Source: Athripsodes cinereus
Taxonomy: Eukaryota; Arthropoda; Insecta; Trichoptera; Leptoceridae
Direction of reading: 5' to 3'
DNA length: 64,000 bases
NCBI GenBank assembly: GCA_947579605.1
Contig: OX388314.1
Span: forward strand, 15,311,982-15,375,981
Program-made: the position numbers and the translations under genes
Shown: piece by piece, positions 22,342 through 33,813 of the stretch
Layout: each line of letters starts with the position of its first letter
Position numbering within the stretch: the first letter of the stretch is position 1
Notes under the pieces: generated by a model
What the model was told of the DNA's origin: nothing
Seen by the model: only the letters and a program-made list of their open reading frames with translations
The model's database searches: none

Positions 22342-24937
22342 AAGTTGTAATATTTACCTCACTAGGTATATGTTTTTTTTGTGGAATCAATTTAGTTAGG
22401 TTCAATTGTAGTATCATTACATTATTGTTTTTAATATACCTATTATTATTTATTTATTGCTGTTCTTGAAATTTAGTTTACTTTTTCGTAAAACAACCAG
22501 CTCACAAACTATTTTAAGAAAATATTACCTTCAAGGTGTTTAATACTAAGAGCTATATTTCGAAAGCAATTATTTTTGACCTGGTTGTATTCTGCAAAAT
22601 TACATGTTCAATTATGATACGACAAACTATACTGCTTTGCAATTCATATATGTAATCATTATTACAATTTTACATTCAGTATTTTCTCTGCCCACAGACT
22701 CTGAATGGAACTTGTAATGCCTATATCTTTTGAATTTAATCTTGTAACCTATATAGATTTTGATCTCTACTACATATATTATCTTTGTTGTTCTTACCCT
22801 GGTTACCAACCATTGCTCAGAACATGAATAATTTAATAATAAAAACATATTCTGGGTATGTTAAAACAAATTTATCTCTTTGGTTTTATATGAGCGATCT
22901 ATTATTTTAAAAGAAGTGCCCAAATACAGATTTGACTTGAGGGGATATTGACAAAACGTTTACCATCTACGAATTAGGTTGCGTGTTTGACTTTGCGTTG
23001 ATATAATTTCTTCATAAAAAAACACTTCGAATGTAAGAATGTGGAAATAAAGAAGTAGTTAAGTATGCCAACTACTTTACTTGTAGAAAATACCGCGATG
23101 AAATAGATTGAGATATAAAATATGGAAAGTTTTATGACTTTCGATCTATATTGAAGAGCATCACATCGGAAATTAAATAAATTCTTCAACGTTGCTACGC
23201 CTTCTCATAACATAATATTTACTGTACCTAACTACATATAAGGTACATTTATATTTCCATACTAGAGCATTTAATGAATATCATAATCTACCGATATACA
23301 TATCTAATAATACAACTAATTATAATATGACTAACTATGAGATAGGACCTTACAACTAGTTCCTACATACCTACTAATATAATGTATATATGAATAATAT
23401 GGCAGTTATTTTTCATACTAAGAGATTTACTTTGAACAGGAGTATAAATAGGAAAACAATTGAATTTCTACCATAATTTCACCGATAACTTAGTTAATGG
23501 ACATTTTCGTATTATGGAATACGTGTATTTCGTATGTGGATACTGAATAATGCAAAAAGAATTGATAGACTTTCGATGAACGTATAAATCAAATTATTTC
23601 ACATTAGCTTTACAAGTTTTTGACTAAAATTCATGTATTCTTTATAACTTTCTGTGGTGTCATTCTTCGTGCCTTAGGGAAAAAATATTCGAGTCTTCTG
23701 TTATCATGATCGTCAATTATCAGTTGATTTGGGTATCCTCCCGGAAATACAGTACAGAAATCAATCTCTTTTATTTAAAGCATATTTACACCAATTGAGT
23801 AACCTCGTCCCGAGACATTATCTCGCTTACTCTGATGGCCTCATCATTGGATATGTAATATGAAAATTAACTTTTAAATGTCACTCACAAACAATCTGAA
23901 ACAAACTACCTAGTGTAAATAGGACCTATAAGATGTACCTACCTATGTACGCAAAGTAATTCATACACGTGGGTGGTTACAGATCAACAAAACTATACAG
24001 CAGCTCATTATTACGTTTATATTGTTTGGTTGATGTAATACAATATTTGTTGATGGTAATAACCTTAGTGAGAATATGAAACCTCTTATTACTTAATGAA
24101 TCATTCATTTTTACTCTCATTAAACATGTCCAAAATAGACCTAGAGAAAAAATACTCTCACTTTTCTCCATATTTCCAAAAACAAGCTTTATTTCGCAAT
24201 TAAGCTACTTTTTTTGTAATCAGGGGAAATCCTTCATGGAAACCTAAATAGTTTGTGCCGGACTCTTACTGGCTAAAACCCCTCATTCTTATTTCCAGTC
24301 CCGGTTCCACCTTACGGTATAGCCTGGGGTGCATATTGTCATAGGGCTGTTCCCTCTTCTTGAGAGAAATTAGCAATTAAGTTTCTACTGCTCATGAATA
24401 ATTGTAGATAAATCGTTCCTATATTTCCCTTGAGGCAGTGGAAGGATCGAAAAACGGCGCCAAAGAAATGAATCATTCAACGTCACCATCTTTATGAAAA
24501 AAATAACACGATATTCTAAAACAACTTCAGAATCAACAAGTAGGTACAAATAGAATATTCATTGTGGAGAAGTGACCATGCTATCGATAATTATTAAACA
24601 AAGAATCTTTAAACACTATTTAGTACATAAAATCTCAGTCAATAAATAGCAATCAAAGGTCTTGACCTTGTTTCGATATAAACATTTAATTTTTAGCCAC
24701 TGATGTACCCTATACTGCATTACATTACAGTTACCACTTTTCATTAAACATTTTCGTTTTTATCGCAGTGAGAAGATATAATCGTTGAAAGAATTGTGTA
24801 CTACAAAAATTAATTAAATTCGACTACAAAAAGGCATTTAGTTACACTATTGCAAAATAAAACACAATTTTTGAACGTTAAATTAATATGAATAACTTTA
24901 AGGTATGTACATTGATATGAATTGTTTAACACGTGCA
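22342..24937. other. AT-rich stretch, nothing recognised
   Basis: No recognisable gene. A somewhat GC-richer patch at about 24265-24360 is unexplained. Confidence 0.45.
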
Positions 24938-25439
24938 CAGTAAAACCTCTGTAATTTCGATTTAAAGAAACTACTGAAAATATCGAATCATTACTGTTTG
25001 ATGTGTCTTATAAAGAATATCCAAAATCTGAATAACAGAGTAAAAAAATTGTTGCACCTATCTATTTTACGAGTTTTTCGTGGCCATGAAAATGCATGTA
25101 AAACTTGATGAGTCCAAAGAACATAAACTGACTGACCCTAGAATTTTAATGATGATGTCTTAATCTACTTTTTTTCCTTACCTCACGAATACTCATTTTT
25201 TAGGCATCCCGTAAAAAAACGAGTATTCGTGAGGTATCATCAGCGATGAGGTATGAGATTTAATCTGAATTGATTGTATTTTGTGGTTCAGAGAGTATAC
25301 CAATACCCTGCATTTTTATTACTCACAGTATGTTAACTGGCTACTAACTGGAGAGAAACTGTAATGGTCCATGTATAAAGATGTTAAACATACATTTTCA
25401 TTTCTTTATTCAGATTAATAAGTTATCGAGGTTCTACTG
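24938..25439. mobile_element. pogo/Tigger-like MITE with internal hairpin
   Basis: The left end CAGTAAAACCTCTGTAAT and the right end, read inward, CAGTAGAACCTCGATAAC match the well-known terminal sequence of pogo/Tc1-mariner elements. The right flank is TA and the left flank CA, consistent with a decayed TA duplication. Near 25180-25237 an internal hairpin has 15-bp perfect arms (ACCTCACGAATACTC and its complement). There is no transposase frame. Confidence 0.78.
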
Positions 25440-25734
25440 TATTATGTTAAAGTCAAAGGATCTTAGTGGGCAATGTTAGCTTAAAAATACTTAGGTACTT
25501 ACTTAGGATGAAGTCACTCCAGTGTTATGATTCTTACAACATCCATTGTATGGTAATCAGTAGGTATAGGAGCTACGGCAGCAACGACATCTCAGACATT
25601 GTTACATTTTTATGCAATTATTGTAACTATGTAGGTAAGAACATATTATTATGTACCGTGAAACAATTTCATTTCATTCTTATTATAATGTATGAATGTA
25701 AATATAATATACCTATTAATATATAAGAGGACAA

Positions 25735-25805
25735 CTTGCATGTTCATAACATGTGGGTGATCTTCTGGCTACCCCACTTTTGAGGATATGGCGTGATGGT
25801 ATAAT
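25735..25805 (+). repeat. dispersed repeat family (TAG-tail family), 3' fragment
   Basis: CTTCTGGCTACCCCACTTTT, then GAGGATATGGCGTGATGGTA and a short ATAATATAG tail. The 5' part is missing. Confidence 0.68.
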
Positions 25806-26507
25806 ATAGCAGAGATAGAGAAGGCCTTCGTTGAGAATTAGGAATAAGAAGAACAAGAGATCCTATATTTAACTTTTGCGTTTTTTCTCAAGACTAAAAC
25901 ATTTCTGGTAGGAGTGGAATCTTTGCTGGTCCACATGTTGAGTGTATTAATTGTTAACATGTTATGTTATGACTGTTTGATTCTTTAATATTGTAAAAAT
26001 AAAAAATAAAATATCAAAAATGTTTAATCTTGTTTCTATCATCGCCACAAAAATAATTACTACTTAATCAATATATCTATGTGTCTATCTATTCATAATA
26101 GATTATAAAGCTACTATCTACTTGATAAATAATAAATAAACTAAAGGTGATATACGGTAGCTTTAATCCGTAATCTCGCGTGCTTCTTATTTATATTGAT
26201 AATAATATCACGGAGCCAAATAAAAAAAAATACTACGATAAATAATATTATTATACATTATAACAAGTCCGACTAGGAAACGAGTGGCTTACTGAAGACG
26301 ACTGAGCATACAACGTCTACTACTAGGTTTATTTCTAGGAACTTACCTATTGGAGTCGGAATGAAATTTTGCGTGTTTGCTATCAAAGATATAATTCTCA
26401 CTGTATTAAAACCATCGGTAATTTTATCAAACCAAAACGTAAATCGTTTGAGTAAATTATGACTTTTATTAATATGTATAACACGTCGAAAACGAAGAAG
26501 TATTAAC

Positions 26508-26775
26508 CAGGGTAGTCGAAAAAAGGCAACTTCTTAAGAGAATCAGCCAACAACGAGCTAACTGGATTGGCCACAACATCAGGCACCAAGGACTAATCAT
26601 CGCCATCGCGGAGGGCAAGACCGAGGGGACAAATGGCAGAGGCCGACCAAGAGATGCGTATATGGACTAACTGAAGAGGGACATGAACTGTGGCTCATAC
26701 GAAGAGCTGAAAAGACTGGCTGAGAATAAGGAGGAATGGAGAAGAAAATCCAAACTCGTTGCAGACCAATCCAAT
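26508..26775 (+). pseudogene. LINE ORF2 C-terminal fragment
   Basis: Encodes RISQQRANWIGHNIRHQGL, then EGKTEGTNGRGRPRDAYMD, a stop, LKRDMNCGSYEELKRLAENK and EEWRRKSKLVADQSND. This is the best copy of the family whose split remnant lies at 941-1300. The in-frame stop shows it is dead. Confidence 0.75.
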
Positions 26776-26869
26776 GGATTGTAACTCATTATATATATCT
26801 TTGTACTTGTACAGGTCCTTTATTTTAAATATAATATCACGTCAAATTTGGTATTCACACAAGATCACG

Positions 26870-27090
26870 TATCTCCCCATTCTTCATCAGTTTCAAGCGT
26901 CCTGTAAAAGGCAGGTGTTCGAAAAAATTACGGCATTTTTACATAAAATCCTAAATTCAGCGATGAGATTTGTCACCCATCCTGAATGTCTTGATTTTAT
27001 ATTGGCACAGAGAGGACGGCTTGCATGTTTGTTACATTCGGCTGGTCTGCTGGCTACCCCACTAGTGGGATATTTGTAGTAGTATAAATC
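26870..27090 (+). repeat. dispersed repeat family (TAG-tail family), near full-length copy
   Basis: GCGTCCTGTAAAAGGCAGGT, ATTCAGCGATGAGATTTGTC, ACCCATCCTGAATGTCTTGA, TTGGCACAGAGAGGACGGC, GGTCTGCTGGCTACCCCAC, GTGGGATATTTGTAGTAG. In this orientation part of it is open, reading AQRGRLACLL.SAGLLATPLV. Confidence 0.8.
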
Positions 27091-28317
27091 AATATTATAA
27101 TTTTGAAAAGTACCTACTAAAAATACAGTTTAAAAAATCGGTATCTTTTGGGCAAAAATTTAAAATCAATTTGCGAATCGCTTCGTTACAGGGCGCATAG
27201 TGTACTGCAAACAAATATTTTAATTAGGTTTCTCACTATACAGAACTAAATAATCGATAAGGATTAAATTGGTTTTATCACTGAGATCATGTAAGGAATT
27301 CGCAGACATGCCTACAATATCACAATCAAGTACTACATTGATTGTATAAGATCCAGTACTGTAAGTAGGCACTATTGTAATAATGTTCTATCGTTCCATA
27401 ATGTTTAATGAGTATTTTATTTTATTTTTCTCTCATATGTTCTTTTAATTGAACTTCATTCGAGAATGCATTTTAGGTGTGAGAAATTTACTGAGTCGAT
27501 ATGTCCATATTATGGGCATAATTTTATCTTTGAATGTTTATTTTTACATAATTGTGCTTGTGCTTATCTTAATCGATATTTGATTAAGAACAAATTTGTA
27601 ACAAGTGGAATGTTGTGTGAAAATAACGTTATTTTATTTATGGTAGGGATAGTTTTTTTTATCGAAACAAAATCATCGTCATATTTTTAAATTATATTCG
27701 TAAAACTTTATAGCTTTTCACAGGACTTTTTATTCGATTTTTAATAATGCGATTGAAATAAAATGAGAATTTATCTAATAGAGTTTTTTTATACAGATTA
27801 TTGAATGAAGGGCCCTCCTGTAAAACAGGTTTTATATACAAATTGTCAATTGCAAAGCCCCGATTACCTACTCATAGCATGACCTTAAGGGCGCCATATT
27901 GTGCGTCTATTTGGGTTAAATAAAAGATTTAAGACGAAAGGTTCGTTGAAAATATACAAAATTTAAAATAGATAAAGCCAAAATTTTCAAAAGGAGTACC
28001 TACCTACCTGCATCAAATTTTAAAATAATATTCCAAAGATATATAGATGAATTGTACGGCAATTTTCCGTCCATGAAATTCATGAGCATATAGTAACAAT
28101 AGGTACTAATAAAAGAAGATATTACTTACCGAGTCCCAATTTATAAACATTGTTCCTTACAATTATTATATAATTACACAATAAATATCACGATTATCAT
28201 TGCGAAAATAAATGCCTCAGTATTTTACAACAAATTAGTCCATTCTTTGGAAAGAATGAATGAGGACAGAATGACTAAGAAAATATATTTGGCTTAAAGT
28301 AATGGTTTTCCGAATAT
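27091..28317. other. AT-rich stretch, nothing recognised
   Basis: No gene identified. The string around 27878-27910 is shared with 16931-16966. The frame at 27466-27690 is cysteine-rich but matches no domain known to me. Confidence 0.45.
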
Positions 28318-28500
28318 CAAATGGCAAGATCATATAAACCAGATCCTACAGGACGATCATGTGTTAAGCACTTTGAACAGGAGAGAATGCATGAGGAATT
28401 GTATGACAGTAACGGAAGCGAAATATGTATGCAAGGAGAAGTGTAAGTGACGATCAATTAATTTTGCCTACCCCACGAGGAAAGCGACATGATGGTATGT
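28318..28500 (+). pseudogene. LINE ORF2 C-terminal fragment
   Basis: Encodes KWQDHINQILQDD, TLNRRECMRNCMTVTEAKYV, CKEKCK-stop, and then FAYPTRKAT. The MTV.EAK.VCK..S.WRS...AYP arrangement marks the C-terminus of a non-LTR family that also left tails at 21600 and 35345. Confidence 0.65.
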
Positions 28501-29110
28501 ATGCATATACCAATCAACTTACTTTATTTCCTACAAATATAATCATATGAAAGTGAAATACGACAATAATGATATTATAAAGAAGACACAATTTAGAAAT
28601 AAGATGATTAACTTATTCCTACCAAATTGAGATATCTCTTGAGTGCCCACACATTGAAATATTATTAAGTCTAAGTAGAATCACAATATATCGAATGTCA
28701 TTTATCGCAAATGCTTTAATAATATTAAAATTACTAAAAACTATATTTAAACTACTTATAATAATATTAAACCAAACAACAATTCATATCGTTAATCAGA
28801 CTTAATCAAATGAATTGGATAATTTATATAGAAGTCATAATCCTCTTTTGAATTTGTCATGAAAATACACAATTTAAATTCAAATGTTGTAGTAGGTATA
28901 GGTAATATAGAAGGTATAATGGCTATCTGGTCTGTATCTATTTTGTATTATCACTAAAGCATTCATAAAATAAATCTACGTCCATTAATCCAAGCTTTTA
29001 ACTATTCAAATAAATATATTTTTATCCATAAGCAATCACCTAATTTATAAATTATGTAGTAAGCATACTTTAAAAGTGGTTATCGATTATTTGTCGTATA
29101 TAATATAAAG
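28501..29110. other. AT-rich stretch, nothing recognised
   Basis: No gene or repeat with definable ends; it borders the 3' end of the large LINE. Confidence 0.45.

Positions 29111-29141
<31 letters not shown>
29111..29141 (-). repeat. (AAT)n microsatellite at LINE 3' end
   Basis: About ten perfect ATA/AAT units form the extreme 3' end of the LINE (TTA/ATT on its sense strand). Microsatellite ends in place of poly-A are known for several LINE clades. Confidence 0.85.
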
Positions 29142-29142
<1 letters not shown>

Positions 29143-29217
29143 CTTTATTGTACAAAATATTTAAATAAAAAGAATGAGATTAGGTACAACATGGTATATA
29201 CAAATATTTTGCACAAT

Positions 29218-29260
29218 GGGCGAGTTTATCGCAGGGACGCGATATCTTCCAACTAACCCA
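29218..29260 (-). promoter_or_regulatory. conserved LINE 3' UTR stem-loop
   Basis: On the LINE sense strand the order is GGTTAGTTGGAAGA, then TATCGC, loop GTCCCT, GCGATA, then AACTCGCC. The stem pairs perfectly. The same layout occurs at 19150-19200 (+) and 42961-43003 (-) with the stem kept and the 6-base loop changed. This is probably the structure the reverse transcriptase recognises when starting target-primed synthesis. Confidence 0.62.
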
Positions 29261-29590
29261 ATAAAGTAAAACAAGTAAACAATGATAAAAAAATGGAAAC
29301 AATTATAAAAAGTCTTTAAAATGATACATAGAAACCAAATTATAAGCTATAAATATATAATACATACTCTTAAGAAATAAATTACCAAAAGTATTAAAAA
29401 TAAATAACTAAACAAATAATTAATATATACATACAAATAGATATTAAAATAAATACCTTAAATACAATACATACATACATATAAATAGATACTAAGATAC
29501 ATAGGTACCGTAAATATAGCAATACATATAAGAAAAATAAATAAACAAATTAAAAAAAAATATGTAAATGCGAAATGCAACACACATGTT

Positions 29591-29612
29591 GGAGGGGGGG
29601 AGGGGGGGAGGA
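29591..29612. repeat. purine/G-run tract in LINE 3' UTR
   Basis: Two runs of seven Gs separated by A (GGAGGGGGGG, AGGGGGGGAG). On the LINE sense strand this is a C-rich run shortly after the ORF2 stop. Confidence 0.8.
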
Positions 29613-29702
29613 CTGCTCAACGTGAATGAATACACGTGAAGAAGAGAAAAAAAAAATAAAAAAAAATGTTAGGATGAATCTATGTATAAACGTCATAAAT
29701 AA

Positions 29703-32693
29703 CTAGCAACCATTGATCTTCCTTTTAAAAGTATAAAGAGACGTACAAGTTCGGGTTTTTGATGGAAGCTGGTTCCACAATCTGGCGCCATGGACTGTAA
29801 AAGAATCTGTGTAACAACTTGAATGATGAGGTGGGATAGCCAGGAGATTATTAGAAGATGATCGCAAAGGCAACCCATGAGAATTCAAAAATTCAAACCT
29901 TTCTTTAAGATACAATGGGATAGAAGGATCATAGATAATCTTATGAAGAAGACAAAGAGTGTGAATATTTCTGCGTTGAGGAATGGACTTCCAACCAAGG
30001 AGCTCTCGAAATTCAGATATGTGGTCAAATTTCTTCAGACCAAATATATAACGGATGCAAGTGTTCTGAAGACGTTCCAACTTATTCAACCCGTCAACTG
30101 AAAGATCCAAATAACAAACATCTGCATAATCAAATAAAGGATGGATCAATGACTGAACCAGTAGTTTTTTGGTATCTGCAGAAACGAAGTTTTGCATTCT
30201 TCTAAGTGAATGTAGTGAGGCAAATACTTTTCTACTGATTTCATTAATTTGTTTCCACCATGATAATTTAGTATCGAAGAATAAACCCAAATTTTTAACT
30301 GTGTCAGAAAAAGGTATGGTCGAGTCATTCAAGACTAAAGATGGTAAGGGAGCAACCGAATTGATAGAAGATAGATTCCTAGAGCTACCGATGATAATCG
30401 CTTGTGATTTCGATGGATTGATCAGAAGTCCATGGTTTTTGCACCATAGACTGATATGCTCTAGATTGGTATTCATATTGTGAAAGGCAATATCAACACT
30501 ATTTAGATCAAAGTGAATATATAGTTGGAGGTCATCAGCATAAAGGTGATAAGACCCCAGAAGAAGCTCAGTGATTGGGTTGATGAAAATAGAGAAGAGC
30601 AAAGGGGAAAGTATACAACCTTGTGGAACTCCCGCCTGAAGACCTACCCACTCAGAAGCTCTGTCACCAACACAGACCCTCTGATGTCGTCCTTCGAGGA
30701 AGGACTTCATCCAACGAAGGGCATCACCAGTAATATTTAGGGTCTGCAATCGAGCCAGTAGAATATCAAAATCTACGCTATTGAAGGCACTACTAAAGTC
30801 TAAAAGTGTCAGCAATGTAAGTTGTCTTACCTCCATAGCAGACCTGACATCCTCAGATATTTTAAGCAGAGCAGTTGTTGTGCTATGTCCCTTGCGAAAA
30901 CCGGATTGGAATCGATTTAGAAAATTGTTAGCTAGAAGATAATCGTTCATTTGCTGATGCACAAGTTTTTCCATAACCTTGGAGAGAGTGGGCAGAATTG
31001 AAATAGGCCGGTAGTCCTTGGGCGAAGATGGGGTACCGACCTTTGCAAGTGGAATTACATTGGCTCTTTTCCATTGAGTAGGAAATGTAGCTGAAAAAAT
31101 TGAAAAATTTATTATATACACTATAATTGGACTGACATAGTCTGAAAGGAGATTGATCATTTTTAAGCCGATACCATCACACCCAACGGCTGTAGACTTA
31201 ATTGATTGAAGAGCTCTACGAACCTCCTCCAAAGTGACCAATCTAAACTTAAAGGGTTCACCAACAGACTCCCCACCCTTAAGTTTTTCCAAAGAAGTAG
31301 TCCTAACAGAGGGGTCAATCTCAACCGGCGGGGAAGAAAAATGGAGATTCAGTTCATTGAGGTCAATCGAAACTGATTCGGTTGAGTTACCCTGTTTACC
31401 CATGCCGTATTTTTTCAGAAATCTCCAGGTATCACCAGGCGAGGATGAGCCAATGCTACTAAGGAAAAAATCCTTTTTGGCTTGGCGACAAAGTTGTGAG
31501 CAACGGTTTCGTAGATATTTGTATTTCTCCCATCTAAGAGGGGTATTAGCAACTTTAAATTTGACCTTGGCCCGATCTCGTCTAGCCATGAGCTTCCGAA
31601 TATCATCTGATAACCATGGTGCAGGAGGGTATCTCATAATAACGGATTTAATGGGGGCGTGCTTGTCATAGAGACTAGTTAAGGAGCTGTTGAATTCCTC
31701 AACCATAAAATTAACGTCATTAGAGGCATAGATATTTTGCCAGGAGATCTTACCAGCGTCCTCGTGTAGCCGATCAATGTCTAAACGTCGAAAGTCTCGG
31801 AACGAGTGAACTTTTGGTTTGACTTTCGGGAGTTTGATCTTATATGACATATATATGAGATCATGATTAGAGAAACCAGAAGCGGTCAGCTGCCCATGGC
31901 ATTTTACATGATTTGGCAGAGATATTATCATCAAATCTAGTAAAGTCGGTGATGTATTGCAAGGGTGGTGTGTTGGAAGCGAAGGCAAAACCTGTAAATT
32001 CAGAGCATTCAATAGGCCTAAGAGTCTGGTGGCGCGATAGTCATTTTTTATAATACAAGTGTTAAAGTCACCCATGACTATACTATGTATATAGTTATGA
32101 GTAAGTGATTCCAATAAAACTTCGAATTCTGTGAAATAATTACATGTAGGAGGACAGTATACAACTCCCAATAATATTTTAGAGTGCATGGCTGATACCT
32201 CAATGAATAAATACTCCATTCCACCCATCGGTTGGGACTCCGAAGACACGACAACCTTGTGACAAATATTCTCGCGTAAGTAGATGGCTACACCACCACC
32301 CACCCGGTTCACTCTGTCGCAGCGGATCAATTTGAAACCTGGAAGACCAAAAGCGGATGATGATAGCATGGGTTTAAACCAAGTTTCGCTGACCAGAACA
32401 GCATGCAGAGTGGTATCTGAAAAAGATGCAAGCAGTTCATTATGATGGGCGGGAATACTTTGAGCGTTTATATGACAAACATTGAGAATACTTCTAGAAG
32501 AATCAAGAGATGATTGTAGTAGCTCAGAAAGAGACGGAGGAGAGCTAATTGATGAGTTAGCAACCGAAATATACGAGTCTGAGAGAGAGTGGAGAGCAGA
32601 AGTGTAGGAGCAGGAGGATGGGGACGAGGGGTCGGGGGGGAGAGATTGGAAAGAATCTTCATGTTGTGTTGTGTTGCTAATAAAGTTACTCAT
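29703..32693 (-). CDS. LINE ORF2: AP endonuclease plus reverse transcriptase, 996 aa
   Basis: Full-length ORF2 that nicks target DNA and reverse-transcribes LINE RNA. After a Ser/Pro-rich N-terminus (1-65) comes the AP-like endonuclease: CHINAQSI (73-80), LVSETW with the catalytic Glu (101-106), RVGGGVAIYLRE (131-142), VMGDFNT (207-213), then SGFSNHDLI near 273-281, where the usual Ser-Asp-His is Ser-Asn-His. The RT follows: DYRPISILPTLSKVMEKL (561-578), FQSGFRKGHST (597-607), LLDFSSAFNSVD (631-642), AGVPQGCILSP (688-698), YADD (719-722). The C-terminal region ends with HGARLWNQLPS and TFKRKINGC. It starts at an ATG and has no internal stop. The Asp-to-Asn change could reduce nicking or be a normal trait of the clade; I cannot tell from one copy. 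Confidence 0.93.
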   Translation of the reverse strand: MSNFISNTTQHEDSFQSLPPDPSSPSSCSYTSALHSLSDSYISVANSSISSPPSLSELLQSSLDSSRSILNVCHINAQSIPAHHNELLASFSDTTLHAVLVSETWFKPMLSSSAFGLPGFKLIRCDRVNRVGGGVAIYLRENICHKVVVSSESQPMGGMEYLFIEVSAMHSKILLGVVYCPPTCNYFTEFEVLLESLTHNYIHSIVMGDFNTCIIKNDYRATRLLGLLNALNLQVLPSLPTHHPCNTSPTLLDLMIISLPNHVKCHGQLTASGFSNHDLIYMSYKIKLPKVKPKVHSFRDFRRLDIDRLHEDAGKISWQNIYASNDVNFMVEEFNSSLTSLYDKHAPIKSVIMRYPPAPWLSDDIRKLMARRDRAKVKFKVANTPLRWEKYKYLRNRCSQLCRQAKKDFFLSSIGSSSPGDTWRFLKKYGMGKQGNSTESVSIDLNELNLHFSSPPVEIDPSVRTTSLEKLKGGESVGEPFKFRLVTLEEVRRALQSIKSTAVGCDGIGLKMINLLSDYVSPIIVYIINFSIFSATFPTQWKRANVIPLAKVGTPSSPKDYRPISILPTLSKVMEKLVHQQMNDYLLANNFLNRFQSGFRKGHSTTTALLKISEDVRSAMEVRQLTLLTLLDFSSAFNSVDFDILLARLQTLNITGDALRWMKSFLEGRHQRVCVGDRASEWVGLQAGVPQGCILSPLLFSIFINPITELLLGSYHLYADDLQLYIHFDLNSVDIAFHNMNTNLEHISLWCKNHGLLINPSKSQAIIIGSSRNLSSINSVAPLPSLVLNDSTIPFSDTVKNLGLFFDTKLSWWKQINEISRKVFASLHSLRRMQNFVSADTKKLLVQSLIHPLFDYADVCYLDLSVDGLNKLERLQNTCIRYIFGLKKFDHISEFRELLGWKSIPQRRNIHTLCLLHKIIYDPSIPLYLKERFEFLNSHGLPLRSSSNNLLAIPPHHSSCYTDSFTVHGARLWNQLPSKTRTCTSLYTFKRKINGC

Positions 32694-33813
32694 TAGTAAT
32701 ATTTACATATATAATATAGGTAAAATAAATAAATATAGATAAAATGATATAGAATAATATATGATAATATGATATAGAATAATAATAAAATATAAATAAT
32801 ATGAAAGAAAAAAAAAAAATTAAATGTAAAAGATAAATAAAGTAGGTAATAAATGAATTCACAAGTCGGTATGTATTGAACACACAAATAAAATAAATCA
32901 CTTGTGGCTCAATAAGATCTCTTTTCAGGTGCGATTTTCAGCGAAGCAGTACTAAGTGAGAAGAGCATGAATAGTAATGTCAGTGAAATCAACCATTGAA
33001 TGCTCTTCATTCTATGGTATAGGAAAACAATTCACATATAGATAATTTAGTAACGTGTAAATAAATCAGACTGTAAGTAAGCAACAAAATGTAAGCAAAT
33101 AAATTAAGTAAAGGGTAAAATAATCCGCAACTCACCATCATGTCAATAACACTCAAGTTATAATTGACAAGTATGTGGTATATACATCTCGTCCACCAGA
33201 GAGTTATTCATTATACACACGATATTGATATGTAAGAACAATAAAAATCACGGTATTGGTTAAAACTACAAAACAAAATAATATAAAGATGTAAACAGCA
33301 AATCGATCCTCAAAAACATTACAGTAAAAAAAGAATACAATAATAGTGTTTAGAAACATGATGACAGTATTTTGGTGTTACCAATGGTATCATACATAAA
33401 GGTGTTACAATATCAATAAAATAAAACGAGGAAAGTTAAAAACCTAAAGAATGTAAAACGGTAAAAAATGCAAAAGTAGAGAGTTGATAACAACACTTTC
33501 TATGGTGCATTTACGAACAGGGATTTTGTGTTAATACTTGCATTCTACGAACAATAGTGAAGTTGTTATGTTGCTTCAACTGGGGTAGAGAAAACAAAAG
33601 ATAGCATGCGCAGCGCTGCCATATTTGCAGATAACTTCATACTTGTTTACAAGTAATAAGTGGAGAGGTGCTGTCATATTTATAGTTTTAGAATTTGTGG
33701 AATTTTGCATGCAATGAACCAATGTATGAACGAGACATTTAAGTATAGCTGGTATATGAACGGACTGCAGTAAAAGAGAATAATATTTATAAACAGAAAA
33801 AAAGAAACATTCA
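32694..33813 (-). other. 1.1-kb spacer between LINE ORF1 and ORF2
   Basis: No open frame bridges the two ORFs. The part nearest ORF2 (about 32700-32850) is low-complexity A/T. Further upstream are unique-looking sequences and a GCATGCGCAGCGCTGCC block at 33604-33620. Most LINEs have ORFs that overlap or are closely spaced, so this length is unusual. It could be a bona fide long inter-ORF region, an insertion, or a sign that ORF1 and ORF2 come from two adjacent elements. Confidence 0.6.

Noticed and set aside
31234..31671. 145-codon + strand frame and others opposite the LINE ORFs (29877-30740, 33818-34075)
   Set aside because: They are antisense to clearly coding ORF1/ORF2 sequence and show no family features.
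33121..33150. GTGAGT splice-donor-like site in the LINE inter-ORF region (minus strand)
   Set aside because: No acceptable acceptor with a pyrimidine tract lies before the ORF2 start, so an intron explaining the gap is not supported.
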